A stretch of DNA of 64,000 bases, taken from contig SSNP01000130.1 of NCBI GenBank assembly GCA_006937955.1, positions 496,001-560,000 of the forward strand, in the 5' to 3' direction. The notes below the pieces were generated by a model. It saw only the letters and a list, made by a program, of their open reading frames with translations. It was not told where the DNA came from and searched no databases. The stretch comes from Pachypanchax playfairii. Its lineage: Eukaryota > Chordata > Actinopteri > Cyprinodontiformes > Aplocheilidae. Below, in pieces: positions 37,448 to 50,323 of the stretch (its first letter is position 1; each line of letters opens with the position of its first letter). Made by a program: the position numbers and the translations under genes.

Positions 37448-38017
37448 AGAGGCCCTTCCATTAAAAACTGTTTTTCTGAGGTTTCTGTTGAATATTTTAG
37501 CTCCACAGGTGTTCTTACCTTCATAGTGGGTGTGAAAACAGGTCAACAACTTCTCTTTCAGTTTTAATATCTCAAACTACGCAGGTGGTGATAAAACCCG
37601 AGTTCTCCTGTGTTCGAACGGCCTGTATCTGTTTCATCACAATTTCTTTGTTCGTTAGTTTTCGGCAGCTCCCGCAGTTGATACCACGCCTAGCATGCTG
37701 CTGGCTAAAAGCTGTAGCATAAGACGTAGCAAACAGGAGGAGACGACGTCTGACGTTGCCATGCACAGCGGGACAGGAAACAGTATACCTTGCTCTCATA
37801 GGTTAGTTTGTTAGCCAATCTGAGTTCAGCAAATTTGGATAATGAATATGAACGAGCTGCTGACGAAGCAGCCTGACGGAAGGAGCCGGAACCACCCGAC
37901 AGATTGAAAGGTCTGTTAATAAGTGTTTCCTGACGTTTTTTAGACATAAAATTTTTGATATTGCTGGTTATTACTTAAATAACCACAAAGTACTGAAATT
38001 TGTATGAAATGGCCTCT
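37448..38017 (+). mobile_element. TTAA MITE family 1, copy D
   Basis: AGAGGCCCTTCCATTAAAAA ... GAAATGGCCTCT, flanked by exact TTAA at 37444-37447 and 38018-38021. It is 570 bp and non-coding. Confidence 0.9.
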
Positions 38018-38021
38018 TTAA

Positions 38022-39224
38022 TTTTTTTCTCCATACTAGAATCTAAGAAAATGTAGGTATTATTCAGAGATTAAACATCTAAGATGAGAGTTAACTAAGT
38101 ATCTGTATCGATTTTTAACTGTTATACCCTTTCCTTCATTACATTGAGGGCTGTAGCTGCAGTGGCTTTCACAGTAAATCTCTCACTGCAGGGTTCTTAT
38201 TCACTCCACAGCTTTGATTTGAAAAGCTTGAAAAGAGTGCAGGACAAAATCATAAAGAAACATCTATCTCAGCTTGCTTATCTTTCATGCTCTGTAAGAC
38301 TCGCAGTGCAAATGTCTTAGATGTCTGCATTTAATTACAGAATAACTTTCTGGATATGTCATCACACACAGAAAAGGTGGGAAGAAGTGAGACAAGAGCT
38401 GCTTTTACATTAAAGACTCATCTTCAAATTGGCCACATAAGGAGCACTGATTTATCAGCATGTCATTGTTGCAGCGCTGGTGAAATCTAAGAATTTTTCA
38501 TTCATTTCCTTCTGACTTCATCTTTCTTTGACATAATATTCATAAGGGCCTGTAGTTTTTTTTTACCCCATCACTGAACAGGGAAGATATAAAAATAACC
38601 TCCACCTGTCCTGATTAATGTTGAAAAGAAGCAAAATTCACTATTCACGGTCACTTTCGGCTCTAAAATCATCTTTACTGGACAAGGACATCGCTTCATC
38701 TGCCAAGAAATGTCATTTCTCTGGGATCAGTTCAAACTGCTCCTACGTTGCTTTATCCCCCGTCAACATCACAGACAAGAGGCAGTAGCACTCAAGATGA
38801 GATACCCTTACGAGACGTCCTTCATGTCCCAGACTAAGTAGACAAGTAGGATGATCAGCTCAAAAAGGATTTTCAAAAGAGAAGTTTAAAGAAAAGGAAC
38901 TTTCTTTGAGATTTTCTGTATCTTCATGAACAAAAACTCTGATTATTAGTTGAGTTAATAATATATTACCATTCCAATTCAGTCCTTTGCCGGAGATCAC
39001 AAAGTGAAGCGGCAATGGCTTTTTAATAAGTCGACCTGTTCGGTCCCACTGAGCTGCGACGATGAAAAGTCTGATTCATTAATTGTGCCAGCGGGGGGAA
39101 ATTACGCCTCAAACAATGAACCTGTTTGTACCATTGTGAGAAATGTGGTGCGCTCCCTTAAAGTCTGCTGTGATCACTCTGTGATCAACAGAGCCAATGA
39201 TAAGTGCATTGCTCCTTAAACACA
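38022..39224. other. Gene-free sequence
   Basis: No gene or defined repeat is recognised. Confidence 0.35.
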
Positions 39225-41023
39225 CAGGGCCTGATTTATCAAAGGTTTGCAGTTGTTAAAACAGGCGCAAACCGCTCAGCGGACGCAAAAAACAAGCAGT
39301 AGTTGATTTACTAACGGTGCGCAGGCAAAACTTCACCTGTTAAACCTGCAGTAATACGTGCAAAGTAATTTTAGCGCTTTTCCTCTTGATGAATATGCAA
39401 CGTGGGCGTATCTGTCAGAAGACGCAACATATTGGGAGGAGAAGTGGGCGTTCCAGGCGCAGATTTATCAAACCTGGAAATGTTTGCGGCCTCTAATTCT
39501 GCACGTATTTTTACCGCCTTTGAAAAGCATGTCTTAACTCAGCGCAAAAATGGATGCAGCTACCGTTGCATGACACAGACAGACGTCGGGATCATTCTAG
39601 CACAGTTATGGTGCATTCACATCAGCCCAACCATCAACTTCATAAGCGGCAAGTTTATATGTAAAGTCTATGGTGGACGGGCGTCAGACAGACTTCAACG
39701 GCTCTGCGGCGCTTTGTGAGCGTTATGAGCGGCAACTTTTCAAGCTTTTCTAGCGTTTCAGGCGTTGACGCTTGAAAAGCTAGAAAAGCTCAAAGTTCAG
39801 CTAGCTGAACTTTTGATGTTCATAACACTCTTGAAGCGGCATGTCAACCAAACAGACCGTCTCATCGTAGTGACGTAAGACGTCACAGCACGTAGCCGGA
39901 AAGAAGCGGGATCAGCCAAAATGGAAGATAAATTAACCTCATCCAAACGTAGCTCCTGGAGCAAATGGTTAAACTCACCAAACTCAGAACGCATCTGAAG
40001 AATGGGGTGTATCCACAAATGGCGCTGATGCACCCGACGTTGTCTAGATCTATGAAGTAAATAAATCCAAGCCACTGTCTCAATATAATTCGCAATAGCT
40101 CCGAACATCCGATAACAAAGGAAGCCCCGCCTTTGCGCTCTTTTTCGGTCAGGCTTTACGAGCTTTAACGCCTATGCGCTCTGACTGGCAGGCGTTATGA
40201 GCTTCAACTTCAAACGTCAAATTTGGAGCGTTATCAGCGTTGCTTGACGTTGACAAAGTGGCCGGTGTGAACGCACCATTAGAGCTGCGTCTCCCAGGGT
40301 AGATGGTCCAGTGTGTGTCACAGGTTTGGAATGCAATGTTACGGAAGCAGATACATTAATTTTCCAAACACTTGTGATGCAGACGTTGTACCAAATTATC
40401 CAGGCTCACGATTGTTTCATTCTGAGGAACAGTGTTATATTTACCAGGTTGAGAGATGTTAGCTCTTGGGTTAGTGTGTGAGGCTATTCGTGCTGTAAAT
40501 ATCATTCCACACATTTGTGGATCGAATAGCAGCTCCTGACCTATTCCTAAGGTGGCACAGACCCCCTTTACCCCCTCCACCTTCTCAACCCGACTACTGA
40601 GGGGGAACATCGATATCCGGCCCACATGCGCACTAGAAACATTTTGGAGCGCAACACATCCTGAAAAGCAGGTGTCGGTGTTTGGACCGCGCTGGAGGGA
40701 AACTTTACGCACCAGCCAAGGTTGGCCTGATCACTGTTGTTTGCTGTATGTAACATCACAGAGTGGAGTCTGAAGATGTCTTAGCTGCGGCTCAGCAATA
40801 TATTTTTGCCTCTTCCATTCATACTTGAAGCTCCAATGGCTCGAATTTCATTTTCTGATTGCGCCAGCAAGAGAATAGTCAAACTCCTAATTTGAATATT
40901 GCTTTTCGAGCCCGTTAACAATTGCGCAATCAGTCTTAGTAGATCACCTGCAAATTAGGAACACGCCCTTGGTGCAAAACTTTTGCGCTCTTTACTTAGA
41001 ATTTTGATAAATCAGGCCCACTG
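39225..41023. mobile_element. hAT-like element with a nested MITE
   Basis: Inverted 17-bp ends GGGCCTGATTTATCAAA, with CAGGG and CCCACTG at the extremities. An 8-bp target duplication is not clear. The interior is interrupted by the Harbinger-like element at 39609-40278. No transposase is present. Confidence 0.65.
39609..40278. mobile_element. PIF/Harbinger-like MITE nested in the hAT-like element
   Basis: Ends TGGTGCATTCACA and TGTGAACGCACCA are flanked by TTA at 39606-39608 and 40279-40281. It contains an AGCTTTTCTAGC/GCTAGAAAAGCT stem and a perfect 22-bp palindrome at 39792-39813. Confidence 0.85.
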
Positions 41024-43398
41024 TGTCACGAATGAGGGATTTGACTCTGTCACTGAGTTGTGTGCTTCAGCTCAAATGTTGACTCGAAGCTGCACACAAA
41101 TTAGGCATGCAACAACACCACTTTTTTATGATATTGATACTTGGATTGGAGTACTTGCCAATTCCAAGTACTATTGCCGATACTTGGAAGATAGGTTTTA
41201 TTTTCTTTTATATATGTTACAACAAATGATGATGAAGCAGATAAAAAATAAAATATTTTTTAAAATGACCACAAAACTAAATTTCATGTGAGTTTTCACA
41301 TTTTAAGTGTCAGTAAATGGTATTGGTTAACTTCTAAAGTTCTTTCCTTGTTGTTGCATGTTCAAGTTTTCATTTTCTCCGGAGCAACATTTTAAAAACC
41401 TTTGCACTAAAGGCTTTTATTTTGACACAGCTACATGTCTGTGCTGTATTTTGCATTTCAGAACTCTAAATCATAGTCAGAAAATGAATAAACCAAGGTT
41501 TAAGCTAACTTTCGTGTCTAAAACAAATAATCTCACATGCCGTTTACAATAATAAAGCACATGGAAGCCCTTTTCAGGCATGTTTCCTCATTAAAAACAT
41601 GGAAATAGAAATGTTGATCACACGTCTGAATTAAGCTCCAGTGGTTGTTTATATCATTTTCCAACAGAAGTATTGCTCAGACAGTAAAGACTGAAACAGA
41701 CTGCAATAATGGTCTTTTAAAAAGTTTAGTGAAACCACTCATGTTGGTATTAAAATATCTCAAAATCAAATAAATTGCAGAACAACAAAAAGCAATAAGG
41801 GCTTAAAAGTGCAATAACATCCTCATTTATTCCCCAGCATCGCCTGTATAAAATGACTGCAGGCATTTTTGTGATATTGCACAGAGAGTTTATTTCTTTT
41901 AGGGCTTTTTTTTAGTATAAAACAATGTTCCAGAGTCCAGAAGTGCAGATCCTAACTGACTTTAAATATCTCCCAGAAGCAAGCAGAGTAAATTGGTGGT
42001 AATCTGGAAGGAAAGACTTTTGTTTTCAGTTTCTTGCTTGATGTGGGCCACCAGCTCAGTATGCACAAATGAGGATGGGTAGCTGTGAGCTTGTGATGTA
42101 TATGGGAGAAGATTTTTCTCATTTTAAAGCTCACTGCTGGTTCTTTTTGTTTTGGAATGATTTATTTGGGTTGTTATATAGGCAGCGTTTACACTTCATC
42201 CCTGACTCTCCGGTCTTTTCAATAATTCACAGTACGATTGTTCTTAAACGCAGCTCACAGGTTCAAAATCAACATTCTCACACACTGGATGCCAGTTTCA
42301 GGTGAGTTGGTGCAGTTTGGCCAGCTGGATGGCTGATCGATTGTGGAACCTTTAGGCTTTTTATAGAAACTTTATTCATATGGCACTTATCAAACATAGA
42401 GTTAACTGAAAGTGCTGAACAAGACAAGAAGATAAAATCAGGTAGAGTTGTTATAAACCAATAATTTAAAGTTTGAAGTACCTGTACCTCACCTTGTTAC
42501 ACATAGTGATGTGTAACAAGTGTTGAATCAGTACAGTAATAAGTTCATGTTCATAGTGGAGGTAAATCTTCAGGTCTGTGGTCATACAGGTTGTTGACTG
42601 ATAAAAAGCAAACAATACAGTAAAATATATACACACATATACAACCTAAACTCACTGTGAACAGGTGACCTGTCCAGGGTGTAACCCCGCCTCTCACTCA
42701 GTGACTGCTGGACATCAGGACCAGCTCCCTGAGACCTTGACCAGGAACAAGAGGGTGTAGAAAAAAGATGGATGAATGAAAGTTCCCCTGATTGAGAGGA
42801 AAAAGGAGGTGTAAGGACAAGCTGTGGATCTGAACAGACTCGTTTTCTCACTTCTTTCTTACTTGCTAACACTGTAACAGTGAAACAAAGTGTCATGTTT
42901 TCTTGTCTTTGCCTGCAGTGATTTTAAATCACTTCTAGAAAAACACTCGTAGAGTTCAGTGCTCCATGGAGCACCTCAGTTCCACCATATTGTGATTTAC
43001 ACCAAAAATAACAGTTTCACTTTTGTTGTATCTAAATTATCAGATTCATTGACAATGAAAACATCTTTAACAGTTGGACAGACATTTATATCATTATCAG
43101 TTCTGTAGTTATTGATGAAAATCACGTTTTCGGTAATGGTGGTTTTCTTCTGGATCGAGCACCAGAACTTTTGAAGGAACATCAAATCTGTTACACACGT
43201 CTGATTCCACAGAGTCTCGACTATCTTTTGGTGTTTGTTTATACCATCATTTGTTCTTACAGTGATAAAAATTCTTGGTATAATGTAGAACCTATTGGGA
43301 ACTCCCTATGTATTTTGTTACCAGCACCTGGACCATTTATTGTGGAGTTACATGCAGATATGTTAAAAACAGCTCTACCTCAAAATGATGAAGAATCA
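41024..43398. other. Gene-free sequence with one perfect hairpin and a repeat tail
   Basis: A hairpin lies at 42493-42520 (12-bp arms). The fish SINE/LINE tail (GACCTGTCCAGGGTGTAACC ... GATGGATGAATG) is at 42655-42780. Otherwise nothing is recognised. Confidence 0.45.
42493..42520. repeat. Perfect hairpin, 12-bp stem, 4-base loop
   Basis: CTTGTTACACAT (42493-42504), loop AGTG, ATGTGTAACAAG (42509-42520). The arms are exact complements. Confidence 0.8.
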
Positions 43399-43402
43399 TT
43401 AA

Positions 43403-43995
43403 AGAGGTCCTTCCATTAAAAACTGTTTTTTTTTTAGGTTTCTGTTGAATATTTTATCTCCACAGGTGTTCTTATCTTCATAGTGGGTGTGAAAACAGGT
43501 CAACAACTTCTCTTTCAGTTTTAATCTCTCAAACTACGCAGGTGGCGATAACACCCGAGTTCACCCAAGTTCGAACGACTTGTATCTGTTTCGTCACAAC
43601 TCCTTTGTTCATTAGTATTCATCAGCTCCTGCAGTTGAAACCACACCTAGCATGCTGCTGGCTAAAAGCTGTAGCATAACGTAGCAAACAGAAAGACACA
43701 ACGTCTGACTTTGCCATGCACAGTGGGGCAGGAAACAGTATACTTTGCTCTCATAGGCTAGTTTGTTAGCCAATCAGAGTCCAGCAAATTTGAACAATGA
43801 ATATGAACGAGCTGCTGACGAAGCAGCCGAAGAAGCCTGACGGAAGGAGCCGGAACCACCCGAATTTTAACGCAGACAGATTAGACTCTGTTAATCAGTG
43901 TTTCCTGACATTTTTTAGATATAAAATGTTTCATATTACTGGTTAATACTTAAGAAATAACCACAAAGTCCTGAAATGTGTATGAAATGGCCTCT
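43403..43995 (+). mobile_element. TTAA MITE family 1, copy E
   Basis: AGAGGTCCTTCCATTAAAAA ... GGCCTCT with exact TTAA at 43399-43402 and 43996-43999. It is 593 bp and non-coding. Confidence 0.9.
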
Positions 43996-43999
43996 TTAA

Positions 44000-46865
44000 A
44001 AACATTAATTAACCTTTCCTGAAAGTTTAATCAAAATCCAAGTTTCCAGAACTTTGTGAGTGATCTTCCTTACAGACAAACTAACCAATGCCGGTGGAAA
44101 CATTACCTCCTTGTGGAGGTAATAAAGTCAAATGTCAGTCTTTTGTGTGATTTCTTTTATTTTTTCCCACTAGTCTGGTGCACCAGCATTTGCAGCAAAA
44201 GCTGTTTGCTAGATCATCTGATAGCTGAGCAGTGAATGACTCAAGTTCAGAGATATACAGTAGGACTGACAAGTGTCAGCTCAGAGGCAGGATTTGTTAT
44301 GGTTTGAAGAGTCTGCTTGTGATCATGATTACTGTACGTCTAAACAGATCACCCCCACTAGAACGCTTAATCTGCAAACAACTAACAAAAACAATGAATG
44401 TTTACCGCTTAAGACAGAGCACATTGTCAGTTTTGACGGTAAATTTGTCACTCGCAACTTGTGAAAACACGAGGATTAAGACACCGTCTGTGCACTAAAG
44501 CGGGTGAGTCAGCTTCGCAGAAGACACCGGTATCATGATCTCTGTGTCTTGTTCTGCCACTTCTCTCTCAGGCCATTTTGTGTTTCTCCTCGTCTCACCT
44601 GCATTTCACATTTCAAAGCTTTCGCTCTTCATCTTTAATTCAGCTCTTTCTCACACACGTTTGCTCACACAATGTCAAGGTGAGTGAGTTAAGCACTTTC
44701 ATGCATCATTAGAGCAGCGATAACAGCTCTGAACCACCTGTCCGTGGAGATGCCTGATTGGCGTGAAAATGACTTCTAAAATACATTTACCTTAATGGGT
44801 TATTATGGACTAAATGTCACTTGGTGTGCATGTGTGTATGCTGTCACCTTGTTTGAGACATGAGAAATAGTGAATGAGTCAGTGTGGGTCTTTGTTAGGT
44901 GTAATTTGTAGTAAATTAACAAAAACTTGAGAGTTCATCCATCTCAAAACTGAAACGGTGGAGCTACAGCTAGTTTTATCATCAAAAGAAATGGGTTAAG
45001 ATTAAGTCAAATATAAAACATACATAAACTTGAGTTTTTTAAACATTAAAATCCAAATGTTGAAGAAGACAAAAGAAAGATAGGATATGTCATGTTTTCA
45101 TCCTGTTTTGCAGTCTGTGTCTTCTCTTTAATTTTATTCATACAAGGGATGATGGTGATCGTCTTTCCAAAAGTTACCAAAAGGCTTTCCGAAGACTCAC
45201 CATTGACTCTTTCTTTTTTTTTTTCACACGTAACTCAACTCTCAAACTTATGTCTTCTTCGCCACTACAATAAAGGCTGAAAAAGGCTAATTAAAATAAA
45301 AGAACCTTGACCGAGATATCGTCGTATATTTTTTTATTTGCTCTCGGTCAGGGCCCAAACAGGATGGGTTCTGGATCCGAACCACGGTCCATCGTCAGTG
45401 ACCTAACCTTTATGCAAACAACTGTTCTATAGAGCTAGAATTGGTTTTGTACTTATAACCTATGTTTCTGTGTTAGTAACCTTTAGTTTTTTACTTGCAA
45501 CTTTTGGTTTTGTGCTTTTAACTTAAGTTTTATAATTACGTTTTTTTTCAATACTTTCTTGAGATAATGCAAAATGTTTTTTTTTTCCTCTCACCTCAAA
45601 ATTATATTTTCTCACCATGTCCCCTGCGGGGCTCAGTATAATATAAATCTATATCACTCCTCATCTCCAGTAGAAATAAAGGTAGTGATCAATTAGAATG
45701 AAATGGTCGCTCCACCATTCTGTTATGTGATCTAAACTTTACATGAATGTATTTTTACTTACTTTTTAATTTATGGTCATTCTTAAATTTGTGTAAATGC
45801 AAATTTGATGAAAGACAAGACAAAATGACATTTTAGAGGCTGCTTACTGGTGAGTTGTGCTACAGGTCCACAGGTCACATATTTAACCGCTCAATAAAGA
45901 AACAACTTCTTCTCTCATGGAAATAATTATAAGTTTTCTGTATATACAAGCTTCAAACACCAAACAGACATTTGTAGTGGACAATGCTGCTAAATGTATC
46001 TCGTGTGTGTCTGTAATTAATGTATATTATTGTTTATTTAGCTTGACACATATATAGAACAAATATGAACTAGAGCAAAATTCCTTGTGTGTGTAACATT
46101 CCTGGCCAAATAAACCTGATTTTGATATGTAGATAAACATTTTATCTAATTTATAATTGTCTTTTAACTGTTTTATTACATAATACATTTCATTCTTGTT
46201 GAAAAGCACACAGGGTTCTGCAAGTATGAAACGCGCTATAGAAATCTGGCTTTATGAGGGGTTTCACTTGTATTTATGAAAGGTTTTCACAGGTTTATGA
46301 GATGTTTTCACTAATGTGAATGCACAATAGAGTTTCACTTGCGTATCAAAAGTTTTCACTGTGTCAGGTACAGATTTTAACAGAGGGAAAGAGGAAAACT
46401 GACAGTTCTGAATAAAGTTTACTGTGATGATGATGATCTCAGAAGAATGCCAAAGTCTCACAGAATAAGCCATTCAATGTTTGAGTGTGGCACTTACAGA
46501 TGTAATGAAGGAGGAGGCGGAGGCAGTGTAAGAGCCTGAAAAACAGGTAGACAGATAGATTCAGACAGAGCAGGGGTGCAGAAGCGCAAAGCTATTCAAT
46601 ACATTGGCAACACACAAGGATTAAAATAGGGAGAAACAGATGGAGGGAGTGTTATTGCCAAATGGGCAGGTGCAAGACATCTACTGAATTACTAAGAGAG
46701 GTGACAGAACAGAGCACAAAGCATGAAACAAATGCAACCTAAAACACACCACTACTAAGGAAAACTAACAGAACTATGACAAACAACACCTAACTAAACT
46801 AAGAAAACAATAAAAGTGTAGGAAACACAGACAAACAGATGACAGGACGGAATGAAACATGACAC
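44000..46865. other. Gene-free sequence
   Basis: No gene. A short fragment ATTACCTCCTTGTGGAGGTA at about 44103-44122 echoes the repeat at 47905. Confidence 0.35.
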
Positions 46866-46869
46866 AATA

Positions 46870-47525
46870 GCTACGTTTACATGCGACAAATTTCCCCAAT
46901 CTGATTAAAATCTTGGTCGATCGGATTTCCCAAATCCCTGTTTACATGGACACTAACTGAAATGATCTGATCATGCCATGAGTACACATGCACCAAGAAC
47001 TCAATCAGATTAAATGAGTTGAGCATGTGCAAGTTGTCTTTCCGGGGGAAGAAAAAAAGTAAACAAACTCCGTCCTTTCTGCGCGTCTTTCCCGCCCCAT
47101 CGTGTGCTCGAGCTGACTCACGTTTTCGACAATAAGGACCTTCTGCGGGATTACCTTTATGTTTGGATTGCTACTGCTCCTCCACCACAGGAGAGGAGAG
47201 CAGGATGACAGGATGACAGCGCCAGCAGACCACTTTTGTTTACCTCCCGCTATGTTTTCTACTTGGGTCTGCGAAAGCGGAAAGATGTCACGCTGAAGTT
47301 GTACGCATGCGCAGTGGGCTTTTTTCACCCCTTCATTCCGAATGGGTGTGTACATGCACGTCTATCCGAATGAGGATCAGACAAAACCACCCCTCTCGAT
47401 CGGAAGTAAATTTCATTCTGATTAGGCTGCATCGGATCAAAATATTCTGATTGACATGTTTACATGACGTATTTTTGTTCCGATTGGGCGTTTATTCCGA
47501 TTAAATGTGCCCATGTAAACGTAGC
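46870..47525. mobile_element. MITE with TA flanks and GCTACGTTTACATG ends
   Basis: Inverted ends GCTACGTTTACATG (46870) and CATGTAAACGTAGC (to 47525) are flanked by TA, as in Tc1/mariner-type insertions. TAGCTA is itself partly palindromic, so the exact target is uncertain. It is 656 bp and non-coding. Confidence 0.7.
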
Positions 47526-47904
47526 TACTGATGTGTATGAGATGTTTTCAGTCTTGATTATGAACCTAACAGGAAAAAGCAGGCTTAGAAAATGAATTAA
47601 TTATGAGACGTTTTCAGTCATGTTTATGCACCAAAGAGTTTTAGTTGCTCATGTAAAAGGTTTTCAGTATAGTGTATGAAAGATTGTCTCTCATGAGGAG
47701 TTTTGGACCTCTGTCATGGCTTCTTTCCTTCTGCTGTCAATTCACTTACACAATTTATGTTTTCAAAAGTTTGAATTACTTTTGTAGTTAAATCACATTT
47801 AAATGTAATTTGCTTTAATGTCAACATCAACTCAATCAGTTTGACACTGCAGGGTATCGAACCCCATCCTATTATAGAAGTGCCATCACCAGTGTCTTAG
47901 TTTT

Positions 47905-48125
47905 ATTACCTCCGTCAAGGAGGTAATATTTATTTTCATCCGGGTCTGTCTGTCTGGATAACTCAAAAACTAATGGATGGAATATCATGGAATTTTCTGG
48001 AAAGGGGTCAGAAATGACCCAAGAAACAATCGATTCGATTTTGGGGGTGATCCGGATTACCATCTGGATTCAGGAAACAATAAGTTCACTTGGCGGAGGT
48101 CTGCGCTCTCCGAGTGCTTTTCTAG
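47905..48125 (+). repeat. Dispersed 'ACCTCCGTCAAGGAGGT' fish repeat
   Basis: Begins TTACCTCCGTCAAGGAGGTA, continues GGGTCTGTCTGTCTGGATAA and ends GGCGGAGGTCTGCGCTCTCC. I recognise this as an abundant teleost repeat of uncertain class. Confidence 0.55.
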
Positions 48126-48698
48126 TTGTAAAATGTGACAGGGGAAAGCAAACATACATCAAGACCAGCATTAAATAATAAACTATGATATCCAAAAACT
48201 AGTAACCTTCTGGAGGAAGGCTCAGATGCTTACTTGTGTATAGCTTTGTTACTGTTTTTTTTTGTTTGTTTTGTTAAGGAGACGTTGAGTTTGTCTCCAG
48301 TAGAAAGTCTTTGAGGAAGACATTTTTAAATTAACTTTTGTATTTTCCAGTTACATATTTTTACATAGTTTAATTTGTCCTTTGATTCTTGTCATGCTTA
48401 TATTTTATTCTTAACCAAGAAATTTGGATTTTTAGACTTAGAATCTCTCTGTGACCAGAAAAAGAATAAACTAGAACAATGAAACCCTATTTTCCTGTAA
48501 ACTAGAGTTTGCATGACGAGTCGTAACATGGAGATAATTTCGTTTGGTGGAAGCACAGACATACACGATTAGTAGTGTCTGAAAATAACACAGCAGTATT
48601 ATTTAAATCCATCCATTTTTATACACATATTTGTTCCTGCTGTTGCAAGGAAACTGGTGTCAGTGAAAAACAAAGTCACAAGTTCATCAAAGCTCTAG

Positions 48699-49243
48699 CC
48701 TGATCAATCAGATCCTCCTGCATTATGTTCAAATGCAGAAGGGTCTGACACTGGCGCCGCACCCAATCATTTCCACGTCAAATTTTAGGACAGACCAATT
48801 ACATATCACCTTTGTTGTGCGTCATCCTGAAAACACGGAACTAGCGTTTTCCACCCAGAGCTCAACATTCAACATGGCGGACTCGGCTGTGGATGAAGTG
48901 TTTACTTCTGCGCTTGCTTGGGGCAGTCAAATACGTGAACCGGGTGTGCAATGACACCTCTTATTCGCAAGTTTTTGACACAAAAGCGACAACTGTCATT
49001 AATATTCCTCTTTTCTCCTCCATTAACCATGTCTCTGTAGCTACCATTACGGCTCCGCTCGCTAAACCTCTTGTTTTTGTTCCGCCTCGTGTGAATCCGC
49101 TTTAGCGTCACTTCCGGGTTTCTGTGATTGGTTCTCTCTCAACTGGCTAAGCCCGCCTTCGAAATTGAGAGACAACGGTTCAGCTCCAGGCCCTCCCGTC
49201 TTTGTAAAGTATTCTGTCAAAGACTTGGGCCTGGTTGATCAGG
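48699..49243. mobile_element. Inverted-repeat element with CCTGATCAA ends
   Basis: CCTGATCAATCAG (48699-48711) pairs with CTGGTTGATCAGG (49231-49243), with one G-T-type difference. The interior is G+C-richer and includes AACATGGCGGACTCGG. Target duplication is unclear and it is non-coding. Confidence 0.55.
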
Positions 49244-49244
49244 T

Positions 49245-50160
49245 AATCAAAGGTTCACATAGGGTCATCTAAATGTATCAGTTAACCTAATAATAATAAT
49301 AATGTATACTTAATGATCCCTCTTGGGCAAATTCTGGCTCTGCATTTGACCCCTCCTCATTTCCAAGGACCATTTTGTACAGCGCCCAAGGGGCAGTTTT
49401 AGGTTCAGTATCTTGCCCAAGTATACTTCGACACATAGCCTGCTGGCACCAGGGATCAAAGCCCGGTCTTCTGATCGCGGGGCAATCTCTCTCCCCACTG
49501 AGCTACAGTTGCCCTAACCTACTATTAAATTAAACTTTTTTTTCCCCCCCAATGGGAGGAAACCAGAACGTCCATAGAAAACCCATAAAGTCAGCTATAG
49601 ATCTTTTAACCATAACAAATGATCTAAAGCTGGTGTCTATAATATCCTTTGGTCATTGGGCAAGAAACAAACTCAAAAGTCCCATCAAAGGGTCACAAAA
49701 CGTCATTTAAAAGTTTTTTTTTTTTATGGAAGAAACCGGAGCACCCGGAGAAAACCACTTAAACTTGCCATAGATCTTTTTACTATAACAAATGATCTGA
49801 AGCTGGTGTCTATAATCTCCTTTGGTCATTGGATGAGAAACAAACTTTAAAAGTCCATCAAAGGGTCACATAGGGTCATTTAGATGTAGATTTTTTTTTT
49901 ATGGAAGAAACCGGAGCACCCGGAGAAAACCACTAAAGCCAGCCATAGATCCTTTCACTATGAGAAATGATCGGAAGCTGGTGTCTATAATCTCCTTTGG
50001 TCATTGGGTGAGAAACAACTCAAAAGACCATCACAGAGTCACATAGGGACATTTAAATGTAGATTTTGTTTTAATGGAGGAAACTGGAGCACCCGGAGAA
50101 AACCAATAAAGTCAGCTTTAGATCTTTTGATCATTACAAATGCTTTAAAATAAGCAATTT
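49245..50160. repeat. Tandem array, ~174-bp unit, about four copies
   Basis: TGGTGTCTATAAT recurs at 49631, 49804 and 49979 (spacing 173 and 175). Each unit holds a T-run, then AAACCGGAGCACCCGGAGAA, GATCTTTT, TTTGGTCATTGG and TCACATAGGGTCAT. The first unit is split by the SINE at 49290-49515 and the last is partial. Confidence 0.85.
49290..49515 (-). mobile_element. tRNA-derived SINE inserted in the tandem array
   Basis: The minus-strand head GTAGCTCAGTGGGGAGAGAG is an A-box-like match and GGGCTTTGATCCC is B-box-like. The body is shared with 33049-33232. AACCTA flanks both sides (49284-49289 and 49516-49521), and an (ATA)n tail lies at the left. Confidence 0.8.
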
Positions 50161-50323
50161 GTTTCAGGTCCCCCAAACAAAAATGGAGCTCAGTCTTTTA
50201 ACTAGATGGTGAAAATCTCTAGAGCTGATTTTTTTTGCCCATGAATAAACCATAAATAAGATTGTTGGAAATTACCACAGTTTTTGATATTATGGATCAA
50301 AGTGTTTTAAATTTGAGGTGGTT

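Noticed and set aside
39402..40108. Open frames of about 100 codons on both strands
   Set aside because: They fall inside the nested hAT/Harbinger-like MITEs.
49450..49515. Possible tRNA gene on the minus strand
   Set aside because: Degenerate arms; it is the SINE head inserted in the tandem array.
49245..50160. CRISPR-like regular spacing
   Set aside because: The whole 174-bp unit repeats with no unique spacers, and the host is a vertebrate.
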